Part shown: positions 43,915 to 54,800 of the stretch, in pieces
Position numbering within the stretch: position 1 is the stretch's first letter
Layout: each line of letters starts with the position of its first letter
Assembly (NCBI GenBank): GCA_022264855.1
Contig: JABYQU010000027.1
Location: forward strand, 372,001 to 436,000
Source of the DNA: Lenzites betulinus
Lineage: Eukaryota; Basidiomycota; Agaricomycetes; Polyporales; Polyporaceae
Direction of reading: 5' to 3'
DNA: 64,000 bases
The notes under the pieces: generated by a model
The model's input: only the letters and a program-made list of their open reading frames with translations
The model's database searches: none
Told to the model about the DNA's origin: nothing
Translations under genes and position numbers: made by a program

Positions 43915-45885
43915 GCAGACATTTGTACGCGAGAAACGACAGCGCGCGCCGGCCTGCCGGTAGACCTTGCGGGCCCGCCGCGCGTATGAGGATGTGTAGT
44001 TTTGTATCATGACCCCCCACGATTACGATCTGTACGAGCTGGAGTAGTTACGAGCAACGAAGCTGACCTCTTCATGGGTGTCACCTAATGCTTTCCTTGC
44101 GTGCTCTCGGGTGTGGCGTCGGCCATGGGTTCAAGATACCCAGCAGCTGTGCGTGGTAGGATTTCTGTCCGACGGCTAGTATGAGTGCAGAGGTGGCGTC
44201 CGGAGAATCATGGTAGGTGATATCTTTGCTTCAGTGAAAGGGGGTCCCAGGACAGAGAGCTAGAGGCAGCGAGACATCTTTGCAGCACGGCCGCCGACGA
44301 AAAGCTCGAACTGCCTCACGGGTGCCGATTGGGGGCGGGCGGGGACAGGATTGTGAAGGCCAAATGGCCCGCCGGGCACCCTACGGAGTGACGAGCGGAG
44401 GCACATGGCCCTGTCGGCGTGTTCCCGGGCTGGCTAGCGCCGCCAGAAGGGGTTGTCGTGGGAGGGTGAGCGGTACAGTCGTGACTCAGGTTCGCGGCTT
44501 CGCTGCAAGTTTCCAAAGTGAGAATAGTGCGTCCTCGGTCCGAGGGCTACGGAGATCTCCAAGACGGGGTTCTTCCTGTTTCTATCGCTCAGAGAAACCC
44601 CAGAATTAATGTGTTCACCTCGTGTTGCCCGTGCGATCGAGGGGACGGTCGGAGTTTACGTAGGAGGGCAGCTTCTTGTCATGCGGGAGCAGAATTGCGG
44701 CGGTCAGATCCGATACCAGTGCTCCAGGGCGGAAGTTCTATCAGACCGTCCGGCTGGAAGCACATTTCCCTGCATCAGGGAGGCGACCCGGAAGAGGAAG
44801 TGCAAGAGTTGACATAACAGGCAATTCCTGTGTTCAAACGGCACTTTGTCCACAAACACAAACAGAGCAAAACACTTGCTAAAGGCCCCGGATTGCTTTT
44901 GATCGCGCGAGCCTGGGAGAGCCCGTGAGGCATCTTTCGCCTCGGAACTCCGCTCTTTTGTTCTCTCCTTCAGGCTCTCTACATCCACCGAACCTCGTTA
45001 TCGACGACTTCTCCTTTGTAGCTGCAAGGACGCCTGTCGGGCCTGTGGAGAGTCCGATTGAACGATCTAGAGCCTTTGAGCGTTGCCAACGGCGTGGTGT
45101 CCGCATGTAAATCCAAGGACAGCATTCCAATCTACTCCGCCGCCGCTTCGGCCGTATCAAATTCCTCCGCGGCTTCTCTGATTATCGCGCACACAATCGC
45201 GGAAAGGCTCCCCTCGAACGCCTTCACCCTGAGCGCCACCTTGCCCCCTGCCCTGTCCGCCCGCCCTTGCGCCGCCATTGTCTGCTGACATGGCCAGAAG
45301 ATGTTCTTTGTGCCTGCTCGGGCGGCGATCGATGCGCCCAACCAGAAGGCTGCGGAGCTCAACAAACGGTCTTACGTGGCGTTCAAGTTGCCTCAAGGGC
45401 TCGCTCCTTTGGCAGTGCGCGTGCAAAGGCTGGCACGGGTCCGCAATGCCTTTCTTGGGAACGGCGACGCCGCATCGGCCGGAATGGGGCCGGACGGGGT
45501 ATAAGAGCTCCCCTCCTCGTCCTCCTCCGTTCCCTCAGACCGCCATCTCCTCTAACCTCAAGCAGCATCACGAAGCAGCGACGTCACGGGCATCAACCCA
45601 GAAGCCGTGGCTCAAAGGGCGAGTGATAGAATGAAGGTGGCGTTCATATTCTGACTACCTCGCAGTGCTCAAAGCAAGATCAGACCCCCAACGGGGTAGG
45701 CTCGATATCAACTAACTGAAGGCAAGTCTCGTTCCTGCATCCGCTCACGACCACGCCGATCCCCGCTAACCCCTACACTCTCTCACAGACCATATGCGGA
45801 GCGTGGCACGACGGCCACCGGGACAGCGGGCGGGCGCGCACGCGTCCCCAGCCAAGCCCGCTCGCCTCGCGGCAGCGGCACCGCA
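43915..45885. other. 2-kb region without a confident gene
   Basis: Frames of up to about 120 codons on both strands, all low confidence. Around 45500 there is a promoter-like TATAAG, followed after 45690 by an intron-like 3' splice region (CTAAC then a pyrimidine tract and CACAG near 45788). This could begin a transcript entering the hairpin array, but no protein frame is convincing. Confidence 0.4.
45500..45505 (+). promoter_or_regulatory. Possible TATA box upstream of the hairpin array
   Basis: TATAAG in a GC-rich context followed by a pyrimidine-rich leader (CTCCTCGTCCTCCTCC). No clear coding sequence follows, so this is speculative. Confidence 0.25.
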
Positions 45886-46529
45886 GGCGGACTATCCGCG
45901 ACGCCCCCTCCGGGGCGTCGACGTCCGCCTCGCTCCGGATGGGGTGACCAGGTCGAGTGGCACCACACACAGACCATGGCCCCCGCGCGGATCCCCCTGG
46001 GGGGCTGCCGGAGCGCGCGCGCACCGTCGCGCGGCAGTACGCGCAGGAAACCCCCGCCTTCGGGTGGGGGTCTAAGGGTGGTAGGTCCGAGGCGGCGGCG
46101 CTGCCCCTCGCGCGGGGCAGCGCGGCCGCGCGCGCCGGGTCTACTAACTCAGGCGGCGTGCGAAGTGCCGCGCGTCGTCAGGGCTGACGGCGCCCCGCAA
46201 GTGCGGGTGCGTCGTCGGCCCACCCCTTGGCCCCAGGAATCCCAACGGACAGGACCCCCGGAGAAGCCCGGGCATTTATTACGCCGGGACCGACGCGGAC
46301 AAAACAACGGGCAAGACCGTTTTTATTTTATTTTTATTGTGTGAACTGTGAATTGTCACCCGGACGCGGGTGACAAACTAATAACTCAAAATGCTGCAGC
46401 CCACTATTTGGGCTGCAGGGTACCTCCCGGGGAGGAGTGCAGGCCTCAACGTGGCCCCCGGGTCTAGTAGTCGCCGCTTGCGGCGGCGAAGCCAACTGCA
46501 CCCCGGCTGCAACAGCTTGCTGTTGCAGC
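45886..46529. repeat. Array of about ten perfect GC-rich hairpins
   Basis: Short inverted repeats with tiny loops cluster here. Examples: 45886-45929 (9-bp inner stem, 4-nt loop, plus a 7-bp outer stem GGCGGAC/GTCCGCC); 46050-46071 (9-bp stem closed by TTCG); 46098-46123 (10 bp, GCGCTGCCCC/GGGGCAGCGC); 46172-46193 (9 bp with one wobble) directly abutting 46194-46207 (5 bp); 46353-46376 (10 bp, loop GACG); 46394-46418 (10 bp); 46423-46435 (5 bp); 46472-46485 (6 bp); 46506-46529 (10 bp, GCTGCAACAG/CTGTTGCAGC). All stems are visible directly. An AT-rich segment, 46318-46352, interrupts the array. The 9-10 bp stems differ in sequence, so this is repeated structure rather than repeated sequence. 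It could be a structured non-coding RNA, double-hairpin-like mobile elements or part of an unknown transposon. Confidence 0.75.
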
Positions 46530-48052
46530 TGTTCTCGCGTCTGCGCGCGCCCCACCCCTAATGGCGCATGCGGATGCACTGCTAGAGTGGACGTGTGAAA
46601 GGTACGCCCCCTTCTTCGCGCTCGTCTTTCCTTCGACTTCGCCGATGCTCATGCGCGATTATGTTCAGATTTCGCCGCCCCTCCGATCAAATTGACGACG
46701 ACCGGCGCATCCATCCGCGAAACCTGTACGTCCGCCGCCGCGCCCTCTCCCCGCTCGCTACTCCCTCCAATCCGCTCGTCCCTTTCCGCCCCCTCGCCCC
46801 ATCACCCGATTCGCTTGCGCCTGCCACTCAGCGCTGACGCGCACCCACGCCACGACAGGTAGCGCCCCCACCCGTCGTCGTCGCCCTCTCCTCCGGCCCT
46901 CGCCGCCTCCGTGCCCCGCCACCCCGCGCACGCCGGCACGCCAGGGCCCCGCGGCGCGCGCGCCTCCTCGCATCCTTCTCGGCCGCACCCCACACCACAC
47001 GCCGTCACAAGCTCAGCGGCCACCCACACCACTCACCCTGGCGCTGGGACTGGTGCTGAGCGCGGACGGCGCGGGGCCGCGGCTGGGCGACGCGCGCGCC
47101 GCATTGCAGGGCTGCGCCTTCTCGACGTGAGTACTTGCGCTTGTTATATGTTCAGATCGTGGCTGACGGACCACGGATGCGGGCGATGGTGTATAGCGAC
47201 GGCCGTAGGGCCCACGTCGGGTGCGCGCAGGCTCTCGCGATGCTCCGAGGCCGGCGCCGTCCCGCCCGGGACGACGCGTGCGGGCTCGGGGCCAGGTGCG
47301 TGGCGGTCCATCGGGTCCCCCGCGCTGACCGGTTTGCGTTCAGGCTTTGAGTCGCCACGACGCATCCGCGTCAAGCACAAGTTCGCATTCGCACACAGAA
47401 GCTCGCCCAGCACTCGCGTACACAAGCTCGCTCAGTATCCACGCATTCAAGCTCGCTCGACAATCGCATGCTCACGCTAGAGCTCGAGATGGATGGAGAT
47501 CGCTGTGGGAGGGTCGCTCTGGGGATGCAGTTGCAGGTGAGGCGCATGCGCTACTCCCTCGCGACGGACATGGAGCTGACGCGCGTGGTCTCCGTCCAGG
47601 ACAGGGTCGGCGGGTCGGACTCGGGGCGATGTGGTGGGATGGGCCGCAGCGTCGGCAGGGCCCGGGGACTTGGCTTGGGTGTGGAAATGATCATTTGTAT
47701 CCTGCGCGCACAGTCGCACCGACACAAACCCGCCTGAGTGTGAACGAGTGCCCAACCTGAGTGGTATGGTTTCGCTTCATCGACACAAACGTCCCCGCAA
47801 TGTGCGCAGACGTCGACGTCGAGCCAACGTTGGTCGCACGCGTGCGATGGGTCGCAGATGTAAGATCAAGACACGGATGCATATGCTAGTGTATTGCAAT
47901 TATAGTACATCGGAATGCGTCACTATCATAGAGCCAATCGTACACACAGTCCGCCACGAAAGAGTCGTCAGAATCGTACAGGAGTCGTGAAGCGGAATGA
48001 GCACCACAGCAGAGAAGACGATTTTGGGGAAACGGTAAAGCAGCGAACGGGT
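46530..48052. other. Gene-poor GC-rich region between hairpin array and ISH1 gene
   Basis: Contains short Arg/Pro-rich frames typical of GC-rich non-coding DNA, a 90-codon plus frame at 47468-47737 that I cannot assign, and a 25-bp minisatellite. No recognisable gene. Confidence 0.4.
47379..47473. repeat. 25-bp minisatellite, about four copies
   Basis: AAGCTCGC recurs exactly 25 bp apart at 47399, 47424 and 47449, with a shorter 20-bp unit (AAGTTCGC) at 47379. The rest of each unit is imperfectly conserved. Confidence 0.65.
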
Positions 48053-49699
48053 TTACAACTCGACCTTCTGCGCGTTGTGCTTCTCGTTCCCAGCGCGCGC
48101 ACCCTCCTTCGCGCCCTCCTTCGCGCCCTCGGCGCTGCCGGTGAGGATCTCGAGGATCTGGTTGAGCTTGTCCTCAGCGACCTCGGCGCCCGAGTCGAAG
48201 AGGTCCCTCACACGGCGCCAGAGCGAGCTCGCGCGGCCGCTCGTCTGCACCCAGCGAATGCGCACCTCCTGCAGGAGGCCGGGGCGCGTCGTCGGGAGCT
48301 TGGCGTCCGAGTAGCCGTGCTCGCGCAGGTACGCGCGGAGGCGGGCGTCGGGCCACGTAAGGTACGCGGCGGTGCGGGCGGAGGCGTCGGTGTACTTGTC
48401 GTTCATGAGCTTGATGAGGTCGTCGCGCGTCTTCTTCGCGTCGCTCCGGAGGTAGCCGTGGTCGATCAACCATTGACGCATGTCGGAGTCCTTCCATGCG
48501 TCCCAAGTAGAATCGTGGGCGTGGGCGTAGTTATCACTGAGATATATGCGGTAAGAGACAGGGTCAATGTAAGACTCAAGACTGGACGTACGAAACGAGC
48601 TTCTGCAGCTTCTCGCGCTGGAGCTGGGCGTCGCTCTTGACGACGTCGTGCTGGATGAGCCACTCCTTGAGTTGAGAGTCATTCCAGCTATCCCAGACAG
48701 TGGCCTTGGAGTCGTAGTAATACCGGTCCATGAGCGCAAGCAGTTCCTCGCGACGCTTGGTAGCGTCATCCTTGATGATGTTATGGTTGAGGAGCCACTG
48801 GTGAAGGTAGGAGTCGGACCACGCCTTGTAAACGGGGCTTGTCGCTGCGACGTAAGTTTCCTGCATCTTCGCGAGAAGCTTGTTGCGGGGGGTAGCAGGG
48901 GGCGAGACGACGCCGTGCTCCTTGAGGTACTCGCGGATGCGGTTGTCATCCCATCTGTGAACATCGTAAGCTGATGAACTATAGGTGATGAATCAATGCA
49001 TATGCTCACGTTGAGTAGACATAGTCCTTGGTATCGTCCAAAGTTGCCGCAGCACTGTCCGTGGCGAGCGCCGCGATTGACGCGACCGACTTTGACGCCT
49101 GTTGCCACGAGTCACCGTAGACAGCGGTACTGGCCTGCGCCGAAGCCGAGCTCGCAAACGAGCCCGCGCTCTTGGTCGCCTCGTGCACAACGCTGTTCGC
49201 GGACTTGCTTGCCGTGTTGCTGTATTGGCTCGCCGCGACAGAGTACTGGCGCCATTTTTGCTTTGCGAGGAGTGCAAGCTGCTCGCGCGTTCCCGAGGGG
49301 TTAACGACGCCCTGCTCCAGGAGGAACTCGCGCAGACGCGACTCGTCCCAGGTGTCGAACGCGTCCGACTTGTAGCTCGAGAACGCGACTTGCGCCTTGT
49401 TGTACTGGTCGGCGGTCCACTGGGACGCGGAGTCCCAGTGAGACTTGACTGCGGCCTGGAGGTCGGCTTGGGAAGGGGTGTCGGAGGGGTAGGGGACGTT
49501 GTGGGCGTCGAGCCAGTGCTGGAGCTCTTGCGTCGACCACGTGGTGTACTCTAAAGACGCGCATACACGGAGTCAATCTCGGAGGCATTTTACGGAAGGA
49601 ACACCACAACGCACCTGCCGGTTGGTTATTTCCGCTGAACCAGGAGGCCTGGACGGCGGTGCCGGCGATGAGGGGGAGGAGGATGAGGGTGGGTCTCAT
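48053..49699 (-). CDS. ISH1/Msc1-type stress-responsive protein with seven Ish1 repeats
   Basis: Related to S. pombe Ish1 and yeast Msc1, ER/nuclear-envelope proteins linked to stress and DNA damage. Signal peptide MRPTLILLPLIAGTAVQA. Seven copies of a ~35-residue SAP/HeH-like helical unit of form W-x-x-x-x-L-x-x-(W/Y/F)-L-x-x-(H/Q)-(G/N/D) are visible: TWSTQELQHWLDAHNV, TWDESRLREFLLEQGV, TWDDNRIREYLKEHGV, AWSDSYLHQWLLNHNI, SWNDSQLKEWLIQHDV, AWKDSDMRQWLIDHGY and TWPDARLRAYLREHGY. Between repeats 2 and 3 is an Ala/Ser-rich linker of about 90 residues. The C-terminus has charged Glu-Gly-Ala-Lys repeats like LEA proteins and ends NAQKVEL, not a strict HDEL. Upstream lie a TATA box and a CRE palindrome. 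Confidence 0.9.
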
Positions 49700-49783
49700 G
49701 ATGGCAAAACTTGCTGGTCGTAAGTCGTGAACGAGGGAGAAGAGAGAGAGAAAGGTGAGCTGCCTCGCGCAACTTTGCTCGCT

Positions 49784-49789
49784 CTTATA
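49784..49789 (-). promoter_or_regulatory. TATA box of ISH1-type gene
   Basis: TATAAG on minus, about 85 bp upstream of the start at 49699. Confidence 0.55.
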
Positions 49790-49854
49790 CTCGCCCGAGC
49801 TGTCGACGCCGTGGCTCTCTGCTCACCCCAATGACGCACCGCGAACCCCGTCCT

Positions 49855-49862
49855 TGACGTCA
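49855..49862. promoter_or_regulatory. CRE/ATF palindrome TGACGTCA upstream of ISH1-type gene
   Basis: Perfect ATF/CREB site about 155 bp upstream of the ATG, with a TGACGCA half-like site nearby at about 49832. In S. pombe ish1 responds to the Spc1-Atf1 stress pathway, so the site is in a meaningful place. Confidence 0.55.
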
Positions 49863-50320
49863 CGGCGCTCTGCGCACCATCGCGTACATAGGCGCCCATA
49901 TTCCGCCAGGCGCTTAGTGGCCCCGCCCGACACCTGTGGCGTTCGCGCCAAGCCAAAGCATCTTGAAGTATCCATTTTAAAGAGCTCATGTCACTAATAC
50001 GCTTTTAAAATACGAGGTAAATGTACTTACAGGGGGCGGCGGTAGTCCAGATACGATTGCGCGAAGTGGTGGAAGGAGGGCTGGTAGAAAAATACAAGGT
50101 AGGTATCCCGACGGCGACTCCCGGGGAGGCGCGGTTAGTTTCGAAGCACTTTATGCCCACCAGGTCCTAAGCAAAGGCTGAAAAATTGCATTGCTGCACA
50201 CTGTATGTGCTCATGCGGTGTAATAAAGGTATCGCGATACAACACAGATCACGAACGAGACACTCGCCAAGAGTTCGAAATGCGGCTGTTATAATGTCCA
50301 GTCCGAAGCGAGCCCGTTGT

Positions 50321-51872
50321 TCACAAGGCGACCCAGGAGAACACAGCGAGCGCGGTAGCACCGAACATCGCCGCGTACATGCCAACGACACCCTGGACCG
50401 CGCTGTTGCTGCCGCTCCCGGTGCTGGTGCTGTTGCCGCTCGTGGTACCACTGCTGCCGGTGGGGCTGGGGTCCGCGCCGCCCGTCGCGGTCGTGGTCGC
50501 GAGGATGGTGCTCGTGCCGTCCACGGACGGCGTGAGGATCGTGTTGTTGACGGTGAACACCTTGATCGAAGAGATCTCGAAGTACGCGTCTTGGTAGTTC
50601 GTGCCGTTCGTGTTGATCACGTTGTCGATGTACTGCCCGCACGTTTCGCGTCAGCCAGAGTTGAGAATAGATGAGGGTGGACACGTACGCAAACATCGAC
50701 GGTGCTGTTGCCGAGGGTGCCGCCGCAGGTCTGCTGGTAGAGATGCGGCTCGCCAGCCCTATGACCATACACGGTGAGGAACTATTTAGAAAGGGTGAGA
50801 CAGCACGCACCAGTCACCGCAGAGTGTGATGTCGATCACGAGCTGCTGGGGCGTGAAGAACTTCGGGACGTCGCAGGACGAGGCAGGCCACGCCGCGGCA
50901 GGGGTGCCCCATCCGGAGGGATCGATGGTATCCTTCGCGTTCGTGATGGTGTCCGGGACGTCCTTGCGCTGCACACCTCCATCAGCCTTCATTCACCTGC
51001 AAATAACAGGTAATATCCACGTACGCCCCAGAACCAGATGCTTTACGCCCGCATTTCATCAGTCTCCCAGTGCTCCAATAACGGACAACGGCGGGACTCA
51101 CAAGACACCCGTCTCGTCGAACTGCGTCGCCCACACGCCTCCCCCAGCAGCAGCAAAGTCCCCGCCGAAGCTCGTAGACTGCGAATCGAGCACCGCGCAC
51201 CCCGCGGCGGAGTCCGTGCCCGCCGAGCAGTCCGCGCCGACGGTCGACCCGGTCTGCGGCGCGTCCGCGGGCTGCGAGCACCCAGACTGCGTATGCAGCG
51301 CCATCTGGTTCTTGCCCATGAGGTTGATCGCCTCGACGATGTCGATCTCGCCGCCCTGCGGCCACGTCGGGCCCTTCGTCCAGAACCCGGGCCAGACGGA
51401 GCACCCGAAGGGGAGGTGCGTCGCGTCGAAGACGATCACGGACCCGACGGGGAAGTAGTCCGTCGACTCGATGCGGACCTGTGTGCGCGCGATTAGCTGG
51501 CGGGTGCGGTAGGGAGAAGGGAGGGGAGGGGGACTCACGGAGTTGCGCTTCTGCTCCCAGGCCACGAAGGAGAAGTCGTCGACTTTGAGGACGGCGTTGC
51601 CCGCGTCGTTCACGTACGCGAGCTTGTTCGACGTTGCGCTCGACTGGTTTAGGTAGTTGACATGGCCTGTGCACGAACGAACTTTCAGTTCAATGTCGTA
51701 TATTGACACGACGCTGAGGCTCACCGTGCGTGGTAGAGTCGTAGGTGCCGTTGCCAAAGTCCCAGCCGTTGAAGAAGCTCGTGCCGGAGTACTCCTTCGC
51801 GAGGTTGAACGCCGCGAGGGCGGGGGGGGTGGAGAAAAGAGCGTAGGTTGCCAAAGGAAGGGCGCGGCGCAT
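50321..51872 (-). CDS. GH16 endo-beta-1,3(4)-glucanase, GPI-anchored type
   Basis: Secreted laminarinase-like wall enzyme. Signal peptide MRRALPLATYALFSTPPALA; then FNLAKEYSGTSFFNGWDFGN and HVNYLNQSSATSNKLAYVND, the usual N-terminal strands. The catalytic exon has FGCSVWPGFWTKGPTWPQGG followed by GEIDIVEAINLMGKNQMALH, with the ExDxxE nucleophile/acid pair intact. GGGVWATQFDETGVF then joins through a 16-nt micro-exon (51025-51040, encoding most of IWFWG) to RKDVPDTITNAKDTIDPSGW. Further exons: FFTPQQLVIDITLCGDWAG, TCGGTLGNSTVDVC and NTNGTNYQDAYFEISSIKVF. The C-terminus is Gly/Ser/Thr-rich with a hydrophobic end (MFGATALAVFSWVAL), as for a GPI anchor. Specificity is inferred from family. Confidence 0.88.
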
Positions 51873-54800
51873 ATTGCCTGTGGAGGGTTAGAGGTGCGGG
51901 ATGGGAGAGGAGAGAGAAGGAGGAGAGATGTTGCTAGGCAGCCTGCGGCATTGATTCATTATGTATGATCATAGGATGCGCATGCACGATCTGTGAAACT
52001 GGCTAGCACTTTTAGGTTTTCGGCAACATCATGGCCTGCTGTGATCGAGACCGCGTTGGCGACGTGTGCCTCACGAGGCCTCGCGGTGCCGCTGGTGGCG
52101 GTTCCATCGAGCATGACTCTCGCAAGTCTTCCGCGACTGTATCCAAGCGATGTTGGCTGTAATACAAGTGCCCAAAGACTTGATCGTGTACAACCAATAA
52201 CCTGTAATTTTAGAGCAGTTGTCTCGTCCGCAAGAGAGGCAAAGTTCAAGGTGCTTGCCGCCTTGTTCTTCAAAAGCCCGTTCATTAATCCAAGCACGGC
52301 CACAAAGGGCAGACTATCCCCGACGTGAGAGATCGGTTGATCAGGGCCACCCTCGGAGAAAAGCCTTCATCCAGTGATTGCTTGTCCTCGAGCGCGCCAC
52401 CATTCTTGGGGTGGATAACCTCGTCGATGCTCGAGGTGTCCCCCGTACAATTTCACACAAATATAGTCCAGGGCGAGCGAGGATGCAGACGAGTTATGGG
52501 GTAACCGGTGGAAGCAGTGAATCAGCGCTCATAGGCGCTTAACGAACTTCTCGATAGCGACGCCACCGGGGTTAGCCGGCTACTTACCACCTTACGTACC
52601 TTGTCTTGGCTAGCGCTTCTACTACCTACAAGTTACCTTCAGGCTTCAGCGAGCTTCAATCCAACTCATCTAGGCTGATTCCAGCATCGCCGCTGCTAGC
52701 AGCGATCTAGGCACCCAACTCGCACTGTACACGCTGTTTAATATGAGCTGGGGCTATTCGACGAGCAAGGTCAACGTGAGCGCGCCGTCGCATACCTTGT
52801 GGTATACTTATGGTATTCGCAAGCGCTATGAGAACGTTGATCTATGAAGTCCTGCTCCTCAGCCGTGTCTTGCTCGATGCTGCTACACCATTGCATCCGT
52901 CATACTTGTCAAGGTCGCTAGATATGTTCTAAGCTGCGCACGTCTGCTGTCGACCTCACCCTACGGGCCTACGCCTACGCCTGGTCAAGCGGCGAGATGA
53001 CATCCCGAATGATGCGACTATGAACGTACCATCCTAGAGCCTTCCCAGATATTTGATGCAGGTGAACAACATGCAAACCGCACGAGGTGACACATGCGAT
53101 TACATCTCCTTGAGTACGTCGACATCCGTGTCTTTGGTCACGCATACAAATGATACACACTCAACATTTTTCAGACAGCACAGTAGGAGTATGCAATGGA
53201 GTGCTCCTCGTCAAATCCCAGCCGTATGACTATGAGCCCGAGGTCGTCGCTATGTGAAGAAGTGGTATGTCGAGACCAGGCGCACGACGTACAAGTACGG
53301 CTCTATGCTTCCCCACGCGCAGTCGCGAAGAAGAAGCAATCGAAGTAGGATCTAGGACGTACTGGACACGACGTCGAAACTGCGGACTGGAAGCTCACCC
53401 TCTAAGCTCCGTACCCTGCGGTACATGAAAGCGTTTAAGGAAAGTTAGCGAGGCCCCAGTTGTAGTCAAAGCGATCCTCCATTCGGCGTACCTTTGCCTG
53501 ACCTCCTACAATGAGGCAGGCTGCTATCTTGTTCAGGTCAGGTGCTGTGTTCTCAGATGCCATGAGACTGTAGCATCATCTCACGTTCGTCTCTTACAGT
53601 CACCCGAACTCTTCGGAAATGTCCATCACGCTCATAAGGCGGCCGTCGGTTGTAAGTAGTTCTAACATTATGTGAGCCAGACCGTGGCAGCTAACTTTCT
53701 TCCCTTGCTGTGTCTATGATTAACTTCGCCCGTCTCGTATAGCTAGCCAGATTTCTACGCGCGGAGTCGTTGCCATAAGTTAGACCCTCGACCCGACATC
53801 TAGTTCATCGGGCATAAGACGGTCGTTCCCTTTGAACAGAGGCTGGAACCTCCCATGAGAATGTCTATACCATGCTCATGCTGCGCCGGGTCATTTGACG
53901 ATGGAAGTCTAAGCTCCGTCGAAAGGGTCCGGGATACCGCGACGTCTGATCTTCGTCTCATGTACGTCCGTGCACCCCATTTCTTCCAGCCCTAGACCAT
54001 ACAGCTCTCTTTGCTTTATATCTCTCACGTAACGCATACGTTTACTCACGCAATGACTGGCACCTCTTTCTAGAAACAGTAGACTCGCAGGTACTCTGCG
54101 TGCATATTCCCTTCGGCACCGCCCCACTTCCGCACGGCGAGAATCTAGCTTTGGATATCCCACCCCTTGCACCTCACCGTCGGTGCCGCAGTCTCGTCAA
54201 ATTTGTGCTGCGAATCGGCAGTTATTGTACACTGAAGGCCTGCAGCGCGATGCGGCGGCGATGCCCGATACTAGTAAGAGCTCATCGATCTTCGAAGTTC
54301 GAAGTGACGTTTTGAACGCCCGAGCAACATGGGCGCCCTGGCAGCGGTATGTTCTTAACCTTCATGATGTGCTTCTGTACCAGCCCTTCGCCATACAATG
54401 GCGAATCGAGCTGGTATGCGCGCTGCCCTGTCCCAATTTACCTGCCATTCTGACACTGGCAATGACGTTACAGGGTGACTTTTTTAGCTGTCCGCAGTTG
54501 AAAGTTCAGAGGATGTGTCCAACGCGTTAGTTCCATGTCTGCCTGGTCCCATCTACCCCGCTTTATCCCCGCAACTGCTATGACGAGGTCAATTGCATCT
54601 GCCCTGGATGGTCCATATCCGACTTGTCTGTCGCTGATATGGTGCATCTAGCCCTCAACCATGGTTTTGATTCAATCACCCCCCAAATCTCCACTGAACA
54701 CAAGAGCTCTCGGTGTGCAATTTTACTCTCACGGGGCGCACGCCACTGCGAACTCACGTACGGCCCGGGCTTGGCAGAAAGAAATGCCAACGCACTCCGG

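Noticed and set aside
46050..46071. Bacterial-type intrinsic terminator (GC stem, TTCG loop)
   Set aside because: The genome is fungal, no T-run follows the stem, and similar stems cluster nearby, so it was treated as part of the hairpin array.
45886..46529. CRISPR-like array
   Set aside because: Stems differ in sequence and spacing is irregular; there are no repeated direct repeats or cas genes, and the organism is eukaryotic.
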